Positions 1-5,863 of a stretch of 16,781 nucleotides of DNA are shown here, one piece after another. Positions within the stretch are counted from its first letter, which is position 1. Each line of letters opens with the position of its first letter. The position numbers and the translations under genes were made by a program. Origin of the DNA: Bacteroidales bacterium. Its GTDB lineage: Bacteria; Bacteroidota; Bacteroidia; Bacteroidales; Dysgonomonadaceae. A model generated the notes under the pieces. It saw only the letters and a program-made list of their open reading frames with translations, ran no database searches and was not told the DNA's origin. The stretch covers positions 1 to 16,781 of the forward strand of contig JAAYFR010000336.1 of the NCBI GenBank assembly GCA_012728155.1, in the 5' to 3' direction.

Positions 1-2
1 AC

Positions 3-92
3 GTTCGACAGGGAAGTAAAAACCTTATTGAAAATTACCGAAGTATTGGCTCAACCGTAAAAGTAGAACAAATAAAAGGACTATTTTGTTAA
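3..92 (+). CDS. C-terminal tail of an unidentified protein (partial)
   Basis: An open frame enters from the left edge and stops at TAA 90-92, giving 29 residues ending in EQIKGLFC. I do not recognise the family. A second frame (1-60) is also open to the edge, so the choice rests only on the longer run. The stop lies 27 bases before the carbonic anhydrase start, on the same strand, so the two could be cotranscribed. No function can be proposed. Confidence 0.3.
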   Translation, partial: VRQGSKNLIENYRSIGSTVKVEQIKGLFC

Positions 93-119
93 ATAAGGCA
101 TTACTTAAAATTCATTGGT

Positions 120-770
120 ATGACAGATCAGGAAAAGTATGACCAAATATTTGAGGCGAATCGTAAATGGATAGAAAAGAATAAGGTAGATAATCCCGGA
201 TTATTCGATCTATTGGCGGCAGAGCAACATCCCGATTTTCTTTATATCGGTTGCTCAGACAGCAGGGTACACCCGAATCAGATTATGGGACTGAAGCCGG
301 GCGAGGTCTTTATTCACCGTAATATTGCCAATATGGTGAATGCAATTGACTTGAGCGCCCTCTCGGTCATAAATTATGGAGTGGAACACCTCAAAGTCAA
401 ATATATCATTATCTGCGGTCATTACGGATGTGGCGGCATACAAGCCGCCATGGAGAGTCTGGACTATGGAATCCTAAACCCTTGGCTACGCAGCATACGG
501 GATGTATATCGTCTCCATCAGACAGAGCTCAACGCCATTGAAGATACGGAAGCCCGATACCGGCGTTTCGTTGAGATCAACACCTACGAACAGTGTCGAA
601 ACGTACTAAAAATGGCGGAAGTTCAAAAGTCCTACTATACAAATGGGTTTCCCAAAGTGGCCGGTTGGGTATTTGATATCGCTGATGCCCGACTCCACGA
701 CCTTCATTTCGATTTCGAAGGAGAGCTTTTAAAGATTAAGGAGATCTACGATATCACGGGAAATGATTAA
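120..770 (+). CDS. can: Beta-class carbonic anhydrase
   Basis: This zinc enzyme interconverts CO2 and bicarbonate in the cytoplasm, supplying bicarbonate to carboxylases and helping pH balance. The 216-residue length matches bacterial beta-class enzymes of the Can type (about 220). The zinc ligands and catalytic dyad are visible: C45, D47 and R49 in GCSDSR, then H101 and C104 in CGHYGCGG. The stretch after the first motif (PGEVFIHRNIAN) is also typical. The ATG at 120 was chosen because the family N terminus starts just before the first helix, and no in-frame extension is needed. Ribosome binding sequence is weak, as usual in Bacteroidota. It stands alone, with the helicase/cold-shock pair convergent downstream. 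The symbol follows the E. coli paralogue; the family call is very secure. Confidence 0.95.
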   Translation: MTDQEKYDQIFEANRKWIEKNKVDNPGLFDLLAAEQHPDFLYIGCSDSRVHPNQIMGLKPGEVFIHRNIANMVNAIDLSALSVINYGVEHLKVKYIIICGHYGCGGIQAAMESLDYGILNPWLRSIRDVYRLHQTELNAIEDTEARYRRFVEINTYEQCRNVLKMAEVQKSYYTNGFPKVAGWVFDIADARLHDLHFDFEGELLKIKEIYDITGND

Positions 771-777
771 TTGACAG

Positions 778-795
778 AATAATTAAACAATTATT
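778..795 (+). repeat. AT-rich hairpin after carbonic anhydrase
   Basis: A perfect 7-bp inverted repeat (AATAATT / AATTATT) with a 4-base loop starts 7 bases after the stop codon. It is AT-only and lacks a following T-tract, so it is a weak candidate for 3'-end formation; the stronger repeat at 878-911 is the better terminator. Confidence 0.3.
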
Positions 796-877
796 GGATG
801 CTCTTCTCATTCGCAATAAGTAATACTTTGTCTATATAGCCGTTTTCAGGAAAGATCCTCTTTACAATGGGGAGTTG

Positions 878-911
878 CTCGGTCTGTCATTCCGGACAAT
901 GGCAGACCGAG
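878..911. terminator. Probable bidirectional terminator
   Basis: A near-perfect 14-bp inverted repeat (CTCGGTCTG...CAGACCGAG, continued inward by CATT/AATG across one G-T pair) with a 6-base loop CCGGAC. It lies between the convergent carbonic anhydrase and cold-shock-domain genes, 27 bases beyond the 3' end of the latter. There is no clear T-tract on either side, so it is not a textbook intrinsic terminator, but stem strength and position between convergent genes argue for 3'-end formation on both transcripts. Confidence 0.65.
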
Positions 912-938
912 TAACCGACTTCAAAATGAGGGAGTATT

Positions 939-1385
939 TTAACCTGTGACGACAATATTCACGGCATTCATCCCTTTTTTGCCGCGTTCCAGATCGAATG
1001 TAACCTTATCATCTTCATCGATACCGGCAGGGGCACTGCTGACATGAAAAAAATATTTGTCCATATTGGTCGCGCTTTTGATGAATCCAAATCCTTTATT
1101 TCGATCGAAATACTCTACTCGTCCTCTGTAGGGATCAGGTTCTCCAACCTCCTCTTTTTTAGGGGTAGACACCTCAATATCATCAATATCAATTTCCTGC
1201 TTCTGTACTGGATCGGGCGGTGTATCTCTAATCACCCCATTCGCATCCACATAAGCGATCATATCTTCCAATAAACCGGAGCCGGCATTGGCTTTACGCT
1301 CCTCTTTGCGTTTTTGTTTTTCTAACCGTTTTTCTTGTTTTTTCTTTTCTATTTCTCTTTTGTTATACGAAACTGATTTAGCCAT
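939..1385 (-). CDS. Cold-shock-domain protein with basic N-terminal extension
   Basis: Predicted single-stranded nucleic-acid-binding protein of 148 residues. The C-terminal part (about 86-147) is a cold-shock domain with RNP1 KGFGFI (97-102) and RNP2 YFFHVSS (111-117). Classical Csp proteins are only this domain (about 65-70 residues). Here it is preceded by a highly charged Lys/Glu/Arg stretch (about 8-32, probably helical) and an acidic linker (64-84). The ATG at 1385 is the only sensible start. It lies 49 bases downstream of the DEAD-box helicase on the same strand with no -7 box in the gap, so the two are probably cotranscribed. The pairing suggests a joint role in unwinding and keeping RNA unfolded, for example in cold or in ribosome assembly; that role is inferred. 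Confidence 0.9.
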   Translation of the reverse strand: MAKSVSYNKREIEKKKQEKRLEKQKRKEERKANAGSGLLEDMIAYVDANGVIRDTPPDPVQKQEIDIDDIEVSTPKKEEVGEPDPYRGRVEYFDRNKGFGFIKSATNMDKYFFHVSSAPAGIDEDDKVTFDLERGKKGMNAVNIVVTG

Positions 1386-1434
1386 ATTTATACTTGAAAT
1401 ATCTTATTTAATTGTTGTTTGTAGAACTTCTATT

Positions 1435-2550
1435 TTAACTTGCTACCACCAAAGTTTTCCCTGTCAATTTCTGGATATCTTTTAACATATCCATCTCCTC
1501 ATCGGCACAAAATGTGAAAGCTGTACCACTATTCCCTGCCCTACCCGTACGTCCGATCCGATGCACATAAGTTTCGGCCACATCCGGAAGATCGTAATTG
1601 ATGACCAGTTCCAGGATATTGATATCGATTCCCCTCGCTGCAATATCCGTTGCGATAAGGGTCTGTATCTTGTGCGACTTAAAATCGGAGAGTGCCTTTT
1701 GCCTGGCATTCTGCGATTTATTCCCATGGATGGCCGCGCTATTTATACCGGACTTGCTCAATATTCGCGCTATCTTATCCGCTCCGTGTTTGGTGCGGGA
1801 GAATATCAACACCGATTTCTCTTTCTCTTTTTTCAGCAGATTTACCAGCAGATTCTTCTTCTCCGGTTTCTCCACAAAAAAGATATACTGCTCTATGGTA
1901 TCGACTACCGATGATACCGGTGCCACCTCTATCCTCACCGGTTTATGCAGGATAGAGCGTGATAGCGCAGCGATGGATGTCGGCATGGTTGCCGAAAAGA
2001 AGAGGGTTTGTCTTATCCTGGGCAGTAGCGGCAATAGCCGCTTGATATCGTGGATAAACCCCATATCGAGCATACGGTCTGCTTCATCCAGCACAAAATG
2101 GCGGACAGCATGTAGGCTGATGATCTTCTGATTGATCAAGTCGAGCAACCGTCCCGGCGTAGCCACCAATATATCTACCCCTCTGTTCAGCTCATTCACC
2201 TGGGCATTTTGCTTCACTCCTCCATAAATTACGCAGTGTCGAAGAGTCGTATAACGGATATAATCACTCAGGCATTCGTTGATTTGAATGGCCAGTTCAC
2301 GTGTGGGTGTTAAAATTAACGCCTTGATCTCTTTTTTCCTACCAGAGGACTTCTTCAGATACAATTGCTGTATGATGGGGAGAACAAATGCTGCGGTTTT
2401 TCCTGTACCGGTTTGCGCCAGTCCCAGGATATCACGGTTGTCGAGTGCGGGGGCAATAGCCTGTTGTTGTATTGGTGTGGGAGTTGTATGTCCTTTTTCG
2501 TTGAGAGCCCTCAATAGCGGCTCAATAATTGCTAATTCTTTAAATGTCAT
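1435..2550 (-). CDS. DEAD-box ATP-dependent RNA helicase (RhlE-like)
   Basis: ATP-dependent RNA helicase of 371 residues, essentially only the two RecA-like domains. Motifs in order: Q-motif region TPTPIQQQ (23-30), Walker A AQTGTGKT (45-52), PTRELA (82-87), TPGRL (131-135), DEAD (155-158), SAT (186-188), TDIAARGID (301-309) and HRIGRTGR (330-337). All catalytic residues are present. The long basic C-terminal tail of many RhlE, DeaD and CsdA proteins is missing; the protein ends about 34 residues after the last motif, and the basic cold-shock protein encoded downstream may supply the RNA-binding part (inference). The ATG at 2550 fits the family start (MTFKELAI). A -7 box at 2732-2739 predicts a leader of about 175-180 nt. 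Confidence 0.95.
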   Translation of the reverse strand: MTFKELAIIEPLLRALNEKGHTTPTPIQQQAIAPALDNRDILGLAQTGTGKTAAFVLPIIQQLYLKKSSGRKKEIKALILTPTRELAIQINECLSDYIRYTTLRHCVIYGGVKQNAQVNELNRGVDILVATPGRLLDLINQKIISLHAVRHFVLDEADRMLDMGFIHDIKRLLPLLPRIRQTLFFSATMPTSIAALSRSILHKPVRIEVAPVSSVVDTIEQYIFFVEKPEKKNLLVNLLKKEKEKSVLIFSRTKHGADKIARILSKSGINSAAIHGNKSQNARQKALSDFKSHKIQTLIATDIAARGIDINILELVINYDLPDVAETYVHRIGRTGRAGNSGTAFTFCADEEMDMLKDIQKLTGKTLVVAS

Positions 2551-2731
2551 GTGCTAATTTTAGACAGGATATGCCACGATAAACGAGATGATACATTCCT
2601 GTAATTGATTGAAAAATTCAACAAATAAGTTGATTTTGATGTCGATTTCGGCGATGGGAAGATCCGCGTAATATGGCGGAGCAAAACATTGAGAAGAAAG
2701 ATCCAATATGAACTTAATTGCTAACCGGCTG

Positions 2732-2739
2732 CAAAGATA
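2732..2739 (-). promoter_or_regulatory. Bacteroidota -7 box for helicase/cold-shock operon
   Basis: Read on the minus strand this is TATCTTTG, an exact match to the Bacteroidota -7 consensus TAnnTTTG. No other match lies between it and the helicase start at 2550. I see no clear -33 TTTG at the right spacing. It predicts a long untranslated leader. Confidence 0.5.
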
Positions 2740-2795
2740 CGAAAATAAATCGGTTTATCAGCTATTGCTGCAATCATGACACAATTATGACCAAA

Positions 2796-2813
2796 ATTAT
2801 GGCTGTCCATAAT
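2796..2813. repeat. Perfect inverted repeat, possible operator
   Basis: ATTATGG and CCATAAT are separated by 4 bases. A partial direct copy (ATTATGACC) starts 12 bases upstream. It lies about 60-80 bases upstream of the helicase -7 box and about 110 bases before the tRNA promoter, so a regulator site is possible; no protein can be assigned. Confidence 0.35.
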
Positions 2814-2918
2814 CAATATCTCAGAACTCTTTGAAAGGATCATTACTTCCGTTATATCCAGAACAAGGAATGTTTATAATTTATTATCGGGAAAATTAGA
2901 ATATATCAGATTTTTCCG

Positions 2919-2926
2919 TACTTTTG
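2919..2926 (+). promoter_or_regulatory. Bacteroidota -7 box for tRNA-Val
   Basis: TACTTTTG is an exact TAnnTTTG match that ends 6 bases before the mature tRNA 5' end, so transcription should begin at or within a few bases of the tRNA itself. Confidence 0.6.
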
Positions 2927-2932
2927 CGGTTC

Positions 2933-3007
2933 GAACTGTTAGCTCAGCTGGTTTAGAGCGCTGCCTTGACAGGGCAGAGGTCGCCGGTTCGAATCCGGCA
3001 CAGTTCA
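2933..3007 (+). tRNA. tRNA-Val (anticodon GAC)
   Basis: A complete cloverleaf can be folded by eye. The acceptor stem is GAACTGT (2933-2939) with ACAGTTC (3000-3006), and A3007 is the discriminator base. The D stem is GCTC/GAGC. The anticodon stem is CTGCC/GGCAG around the loop TTGACAG, placing anticodon GAC at 2968-2970, which reads GUC and GUU valine codons. The T arm is GCCGG-TTCGAAT-CCGGC. CCA is not encoded (CTC follows), so it must be added after transcription. The Crp/Fnr gene ends convergently 28 bases downstream. Confidence 0.95.
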
Positions 3008-3035
3008 CTCAAAGTGACAGGTCAGTCGCTTCCAC

Positions 3036-3731
3036 TTATCCCCTTCTGCTTATCTCCGTCAGCGCCTCATAATTTATAATCGATATATCTTTCTCTTTCA
3101 GCTGTATCAATCCATCTTTTTCAAAAGATTTCAGTAGTTTTACCGCACTTTCGGTAGAAGTGCCGGCAAAATTGGCGATATCTTTTCGGGAGAGGAGTTG
3201 GAAGACCTCCGGATAATTCTGCTTGAAGTGATCGATATATAAGAGGGTAGTCGCCATACGGCCGTTAATTTGGTTAAAGAGTACGGTATGCAAGTTCCCC
3301 AGCAGATCGGTATTTTGCTCACAATACCTTTTGATGATATTGAACCCGAACATGCCGTTTTGTTTTACCAGGTCGGCTATCGCATCTTTTTCCACGAGAA
3401 AGGTTCTGCAATCGGTCAGCGCGACCGATGAATAGGTAAATCTATTTTTTTGAAAGACAGACGACAACCCTGCGAATTCCCCCGGCCGGATTATCTTCAG
3501 GTCAAAAGTCCTGGAGGCATCCCCTTCAATATATTGTTTCGCCAATCCATCAACAATAAAGAGGACATAAGAAGCGAAAGCCCCTTGCTTGGTCAGGTTA
3601 TCCCCTTTCCGGAACAACACCTGTGTCTTGCTTCCCTGCACCAGTTCCATCTCTTCGGGCGTCAGCATCTGAAAACAGGGTGCCTGAATATCACATACAA
3701 AATCGTAGTCGTTTTCTAAAATCGTCTTCAT
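3036..3731 (-). CDS. Crp/Fnr-family transcriptional regulator
   Basis: Predicted DNA-binding regulator of 231 residues. The N-terminal half is a cyclic-nucleotide-binding-type beta-barrel (about 15-120), with the turn RKGDNLTKQGAF and the PGEFAGLSS segment. A dimer helix follows, then a C-terminal winged helix-turn-helix whose recognition region is SRKDIANFAGTSTESAVKLL (about 181-200). No four-cysteine Fe-S cluster motif of the Fnr type is present, and the ligand is unknown. In-frame ATGs also occur at 3752 and 3749; I prefer 3731 because MKTILENDYDF gives the usual family length and the seven extra residues look like leader sequence. The gene is divergent from the thioredoxin cassette and shares a control region with it, so it probably regulates the cassette and itself (inference). 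Confidence 0.9.
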   Translation of the reverse strand: MKTILENDYDFVCDIQAPCFQMLTPEEMELVQGSKTQVLFRKGDNLTKQGAFASYVLFIVDGLAKQYIEGDASRTFDLKIIRPGEFAGLSSVFQKNRFTYSSVALTDCRTFLVEKDAIADLVKQNGMFGFNIIKRYCEQNTDLLGNLHTVLFNQINGRMATTLLYIDHFKQNYPEVFQLLSRKDIANFAGTSTESAVKLLKSFEKDGLIQLKEKDISIINYEALTEISRRG

Positions 3732-3854
3732 TTTTCTTAATTTCCTCATCATTATCTGTCAAGGAGAAGGAAGGATATTCTCCTTTGTTGTAGCTACACA
3801 CTCAATTCTTTTCATTTACACGGCAGATATAGAGCACTTACGAGAGTTAAAGTG

Positions 3855-3862
3855 CAAAGATA
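3855..3862 (-). promoter_or_regulatory. Bacteroidota -7 box for Crp/Fnr-type gene
   Basis: On the minus strand this is TATCTTTG, an exact TAnnTTTG match, giving a leader of roughly 115 nt to the preferred start at 3731. The Crp-like element at 3882-3895 would be centred near -40 from the predicted start of transcription. Confidence 0.5.
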
Positions 3863-3877
3863 ATCTTTCTCAATAAA

Positions 3878-3916
3878 AAAGTTGTCCAATATCAATCTCA
3901 AAGTTGTCTTGTCAAC
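3878..3916. promoter_or_regulatory. Candidate Crp/Fnr-type operator pair
   Basis: AAAGTTGTC occurs at 3878-3886 and again at 3900-3908, 22 bases apart, about two helical turns. The first copy is part of TTG-N8-CAA (3882-3895), the spacing of an Fnr box (TTGAT-N4-ATCAA), with one exact ATCAA half-site. The second is part of the dyad GTTG-N6-CAAC (3903-3916). The pair lies between the two divergent -7 boxes. That the neighbouring Crp/Fnr protein binds here is inference. Confidence 0.4.
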
Positions 3917-3950
3917 CCATATTTCCCTTTATTTTTCTTTCTTGCTGCCG

Positions 3951-3958
3951 TAACTTTG
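3951..3958 (+). promoter_or_regulatory. Bacteroidota -7 box for thioredoxin operon
   Basis: TAACTTTG matches TAnnTTTG exactly, 39 bases before the start codon of the first thioredoxin-fold gene. A clear -33 TTTG is not seen, which would fit a promoter that needs an activator. Confidence 0.6.
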
Positions 3959-3997
3959 CATCATCAAAATTACAAATAATTAAAATTTATCATCTTT

Positions 3998-4345
3998 ATG
4001 TTATACACAAATTTGAATCATATCGAGACAGCGGCAGATCATGCCCATATAATTGAAGAAAACGAAAATGTGATGGTCATCTGTGGGCGGATGGGGCCGA
4101 TGTGTATCCCGGTTTATGAAATTGCCGAAGAGCTGGAAGATGAGTATCCCCACGTGAAGTTTTACGATATGGAATTCGACAATCCCGAATCGCACGTAAT
4201 TCGCAGGTTACCTGAAGTACGGGGATTTATGGGTATCCCGTTCACCATCTACTACAAAAATGGCGAGGTGGTAAAAGCAACATCCAGTATTCAGAGCAGG
4301 GAACAGGTCACATCCATATTGGACAAAGAATTTGGAGAGAAATAA
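3998..4345 (+). CDS. Thioredoxin-fold protein with MGPM in place of CGPC
   Basis: A 115-residue cytoplasmic thioredoxin-fold protein. The later fold landmarks are intact: the strand KFYDMEFD (54-61) and the cis-proline segment GIPFTIYYKNGEV with P81. At the active site the sequence is CGRMGPMC (29-36). Aligning GP with the GP of the usual WCGPC places methionine at both catalytic positions (M32 and M35), with flanking cysteines C29 and C36 six residues apart. A normal dithiol reductase activity is therefore unlikely; a role based on C36 or C29, or a non-catalytic binding role, is possible. It is the first gene of a cassette with trxB (27 bases downstream) and a membrane-anchored thioredoxin, behind a -7 box at 3951. 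The fold call is firm; the function is open. Confidence 0.85.
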   Translation: MLYTNLNHIETAADHAHIIEENENVMVICGRMGPMCIPVYEIAEELEDEYPHVKFYDMEFDNPESHVIRRLPEVRGFMGIPFTIYYKNGEVVKATSSIQSREQVTSILDKEFGEK

Positions 4346-4372
4346 TAATCGAACGGTAAAAAAGGATTAGGA

Positions 4373-5332
4373 ATGAATAGAACAAATCATTTTGATACGA
4401 TTGTTATTGGGGGAGGCCCTGCCGGACTGACGGCGGGGATCTACCTCTCTCGAGCGAGGATAAGGACATTGATTGTAAACGAAGGTCCCGTGGGCGGTCA
4501 GATGGTACTTACCCACGAAATTGCCAACTATCCCGGAGTAGAAAATATCAGCGGTTATCAGCTTGCTTCCATAATGAAAAAGCAGGCAAAGTCGTTTGGA
4601 TGCACCATGCGGTCGAATATCCTTATCTCCGATCTGGAGTTGAAGGGCAAGACCAAGCGAGTGACACTCTCCGACGGCACCAGTTATACTGCCCACAGTG
4701 TGATCATTGCCACGGGTGGTCGCTCAAGGAAGTTGGGTGTACCTGGTGAAGAGACTTTCAAGGGGAAGGGAATATCCTATTGTGCCACTTGCGACGGTGA
4801 TTTTTTCACCGACAAGGAGATCATCGTGCTGGGTGGTGGCAATTCGGCCCTCGAAGAGGCGGTCTCATTGACCAAATATGCGTCGAAAGTGCATATCGTC
4901 CATCAGTTCGATCATTTCCAAGCTTTTGAACATGCCGTAGCCGAAGCGCGCAACAACCCCAAAATTGATTTTATCATGGAATCATCGATCACCGCCTTTT
5001 ATGGGGAGGAGAAATTGGAGAGCGTTGATATACAGAACCTCCGGAGTGGGGAGACGACCCGTTTCAAGACCGATGGCGTTTTTATATTTATCGGATACAT
5101 GCCCAACACCGAGTTTTTGGGGGAGAAAGTGGCGTTGAATCAATGGGGTGAAATCATTGTCAACCCCGATCTCTCCACCAATATAGAAGGTGTTTATGCC
5201 GCTGGCGACAGCATTTCCAAGCGTTACCGTCAAGTGGCCACGGCAGTCGGCGACGGCACCATGGCAGCATTAAGCACATCCGCCTATCTGCACGAACTGA
5301 AAGAAAAGAGAGAACAATTAATTCCCGCATGA
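4373..5332 (+). CDS. trxB: Thioredoxin-disulfide reductase-like flavoprotein
   Basis: A 319-residue flavoprotein of the low-molecular-weight thioredoxin reductase family, which passes electrons from a nucleotide via FAD and a Cys pair to thioredoxin. FAD-binding GGGPAG (13-18), redox-active CATC (137-140), nucleotide-domain GGGNSA (154-159), and the C-terminal FAD motif AAGDSISKRYRQVATAVGDG are all present. The segment that normally reads HRRxxxR and holds the NADPH 2'-phosphate instead reads HQFDHFQ (177-183), with no arginine, so NADPH preference is doubtful; NADH or another donor is possible. It sits between an MGPM thioredoxin-fold gene and a membrane-anchored thioredoxin whose ATG follows one base after its stop. 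This is strong evidence for one operon. Confidence 0.93.
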   Translation: MNRTNHFDTIVIGGGPAGLTAGIYLSRARIRTLIVNEGPVGGQMVLTHEIANYPGVENISGYQLASIMKKQAKSFGCTMRSNILISDLELKGKTKRVTLSDGTSYTAHSVIIATGGRSRKLGVPGEETFKGKGISYCATCDGDFFTDKEIIVLGGGNSALEEAVSLTKYASKVHIVHQFDHFQAFEHAVAEARNNPKIDFIMESSITAFYGEEKLESVDIQNLRSGETTRFKTDGVFIFIGYMPNTEFLGEKVALNQWGEIIVNPDLSTNIEGVYAAGDSISKRYRQVATAVGDGTMAALSTSAYLHELKEKREQLIPA

Positions 5333-5333
5333 C

Positions 5334-5759
5334 ATGAAGATATTTTTTATTATTCTCGGAATACTCCTCCTACTCATATTTGCATTTTTCAGCTATATGT
5401 ATCGATTTCAAGCTAAAATTAAAAAGAGCCCCATGGTGGCCGATCACAAAGAGATCCTCACCCTTACGGCGAAAAATTTTCATCAGCAGATCAAAGGCAA
5501 GACCGTGTTGATTGATTTTTGGGCAGCCTGGTGCGCTCCCTGTCGTATGATGGCACCGGTATTGAATGAAGTGGCTGCTGAGCTGACCGGTGATGAGCGG
5601 ATTGGCAAAGTAGATATCGAGCAGCATCAATCGTTGGCTGTGAAATACAATGTACGCAGCATTCCCACGATGATTCTCTTTAAAAATGGAGTGGAGGTAA
5701 ACCGTTTTGTAGGGATTAAAAACAAGAGCTTCCTGTTGAAACAGATTCGCAACGCTTGA
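5334..5759 (+). CDS. Membrane-anchored thioredoxin (WCAPC)
   Basis: A 141-residue thioredoxin with an N-terminal hydrophobic segment (about 3-22) rich in Ile, Leu and Phe, followed by a basic stretch (RFQAKIKK, 24-31). The segment has no lipobox Cys and no clear signal peptidase site, so it reads as a membrane anchor. The thioredoxin domain (about 42-141) has active site WCAPC (W66, C67, C70) and cis-proline P111 in SIPTMILFKNG. Which side of the inner membrane the domain faces cannot be settled: the basic residues after the anchor would favour the cytoplasm, which would let TrxB reduce it directly. The ATG lies one base after the trxB stop, implying translational coupling. It is the only protein of the cassette with a standard thioredoxin dithiol. 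Confidence 0.92.
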   Translation: MKIFFIILGILLLLIFAFFSYMYRFQAKIKKSPMVADHKEILTLTAKNFHQQIKGKTVLIDFWAAWCAPCRMMAPVLNEVAAELTGDERIGKVDIEQHQSLAVKYNVRSIPTMILFKNGVEVNRFVGIKNKSFLLKQIRNA

Positions 5760-5830
5760 CGGTATTCTGCGGATTGATTTTTTTCAACCACTTCCTCAAA
5801 TTATATAGCTCATTCTTCAGCCATTTTTTC

Positions 5831-5838
5831 TACTTTTG
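5831..5838 (+). promoter_or_regulatory. Bacteroidota -7 box for sbcDC
   Basis: TACTTTTG is an exact TAnnTTTG match 25 bases before the sbcD start, in the 104-base gap after the thioredoxin operon. It suggests that sbcDC has its own promoter. Confidence 0.55.
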
Positions 5839-5863
5839 AAGAAAAAAGAGGATTGAAGTTGAT

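Larger units (their letters stand above)
2551..2932. other. Spacer between RNA helicase and tRNA-Val
   Basis: A 382-base stretch with no convincing gene on either strand. It holds the predicted helicase promoter (2732-2739, minus strand) and leader (2551 to about 2726), a small GC hairpin inside that leader (TCCGC 2663-2667 with GCGGA 2676-2680), a perfect 7-bp inverted repeat at 2796-2813, and the tRNA promoter at 2919-2926. Confidence 0.6.

Noticed and set aside
1598..2131. A 177-codon open frame on the plus strand opposite the RNA helicase
   Set aside because: It lies fully inside a helicase with every conserved motif intact, and its translation shows no recognisable domain; it is an antisense shadow.
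3732..3752. Longer start of the Crp/Fnr-type regulator
   Set aside because: The seven extra residues (MMRKLRK) add nothing typical of the family; the shorter start is preferred, though ribosome-binding evidence is weak for both.
5770..5800. Possible intrinsic terminator after the thioredoxin operon
   Set aside because: The stem around the T-run (GGATTG / CAACC) is short and has a mismatch, and the T-run would be in the loop rather than after the stem.
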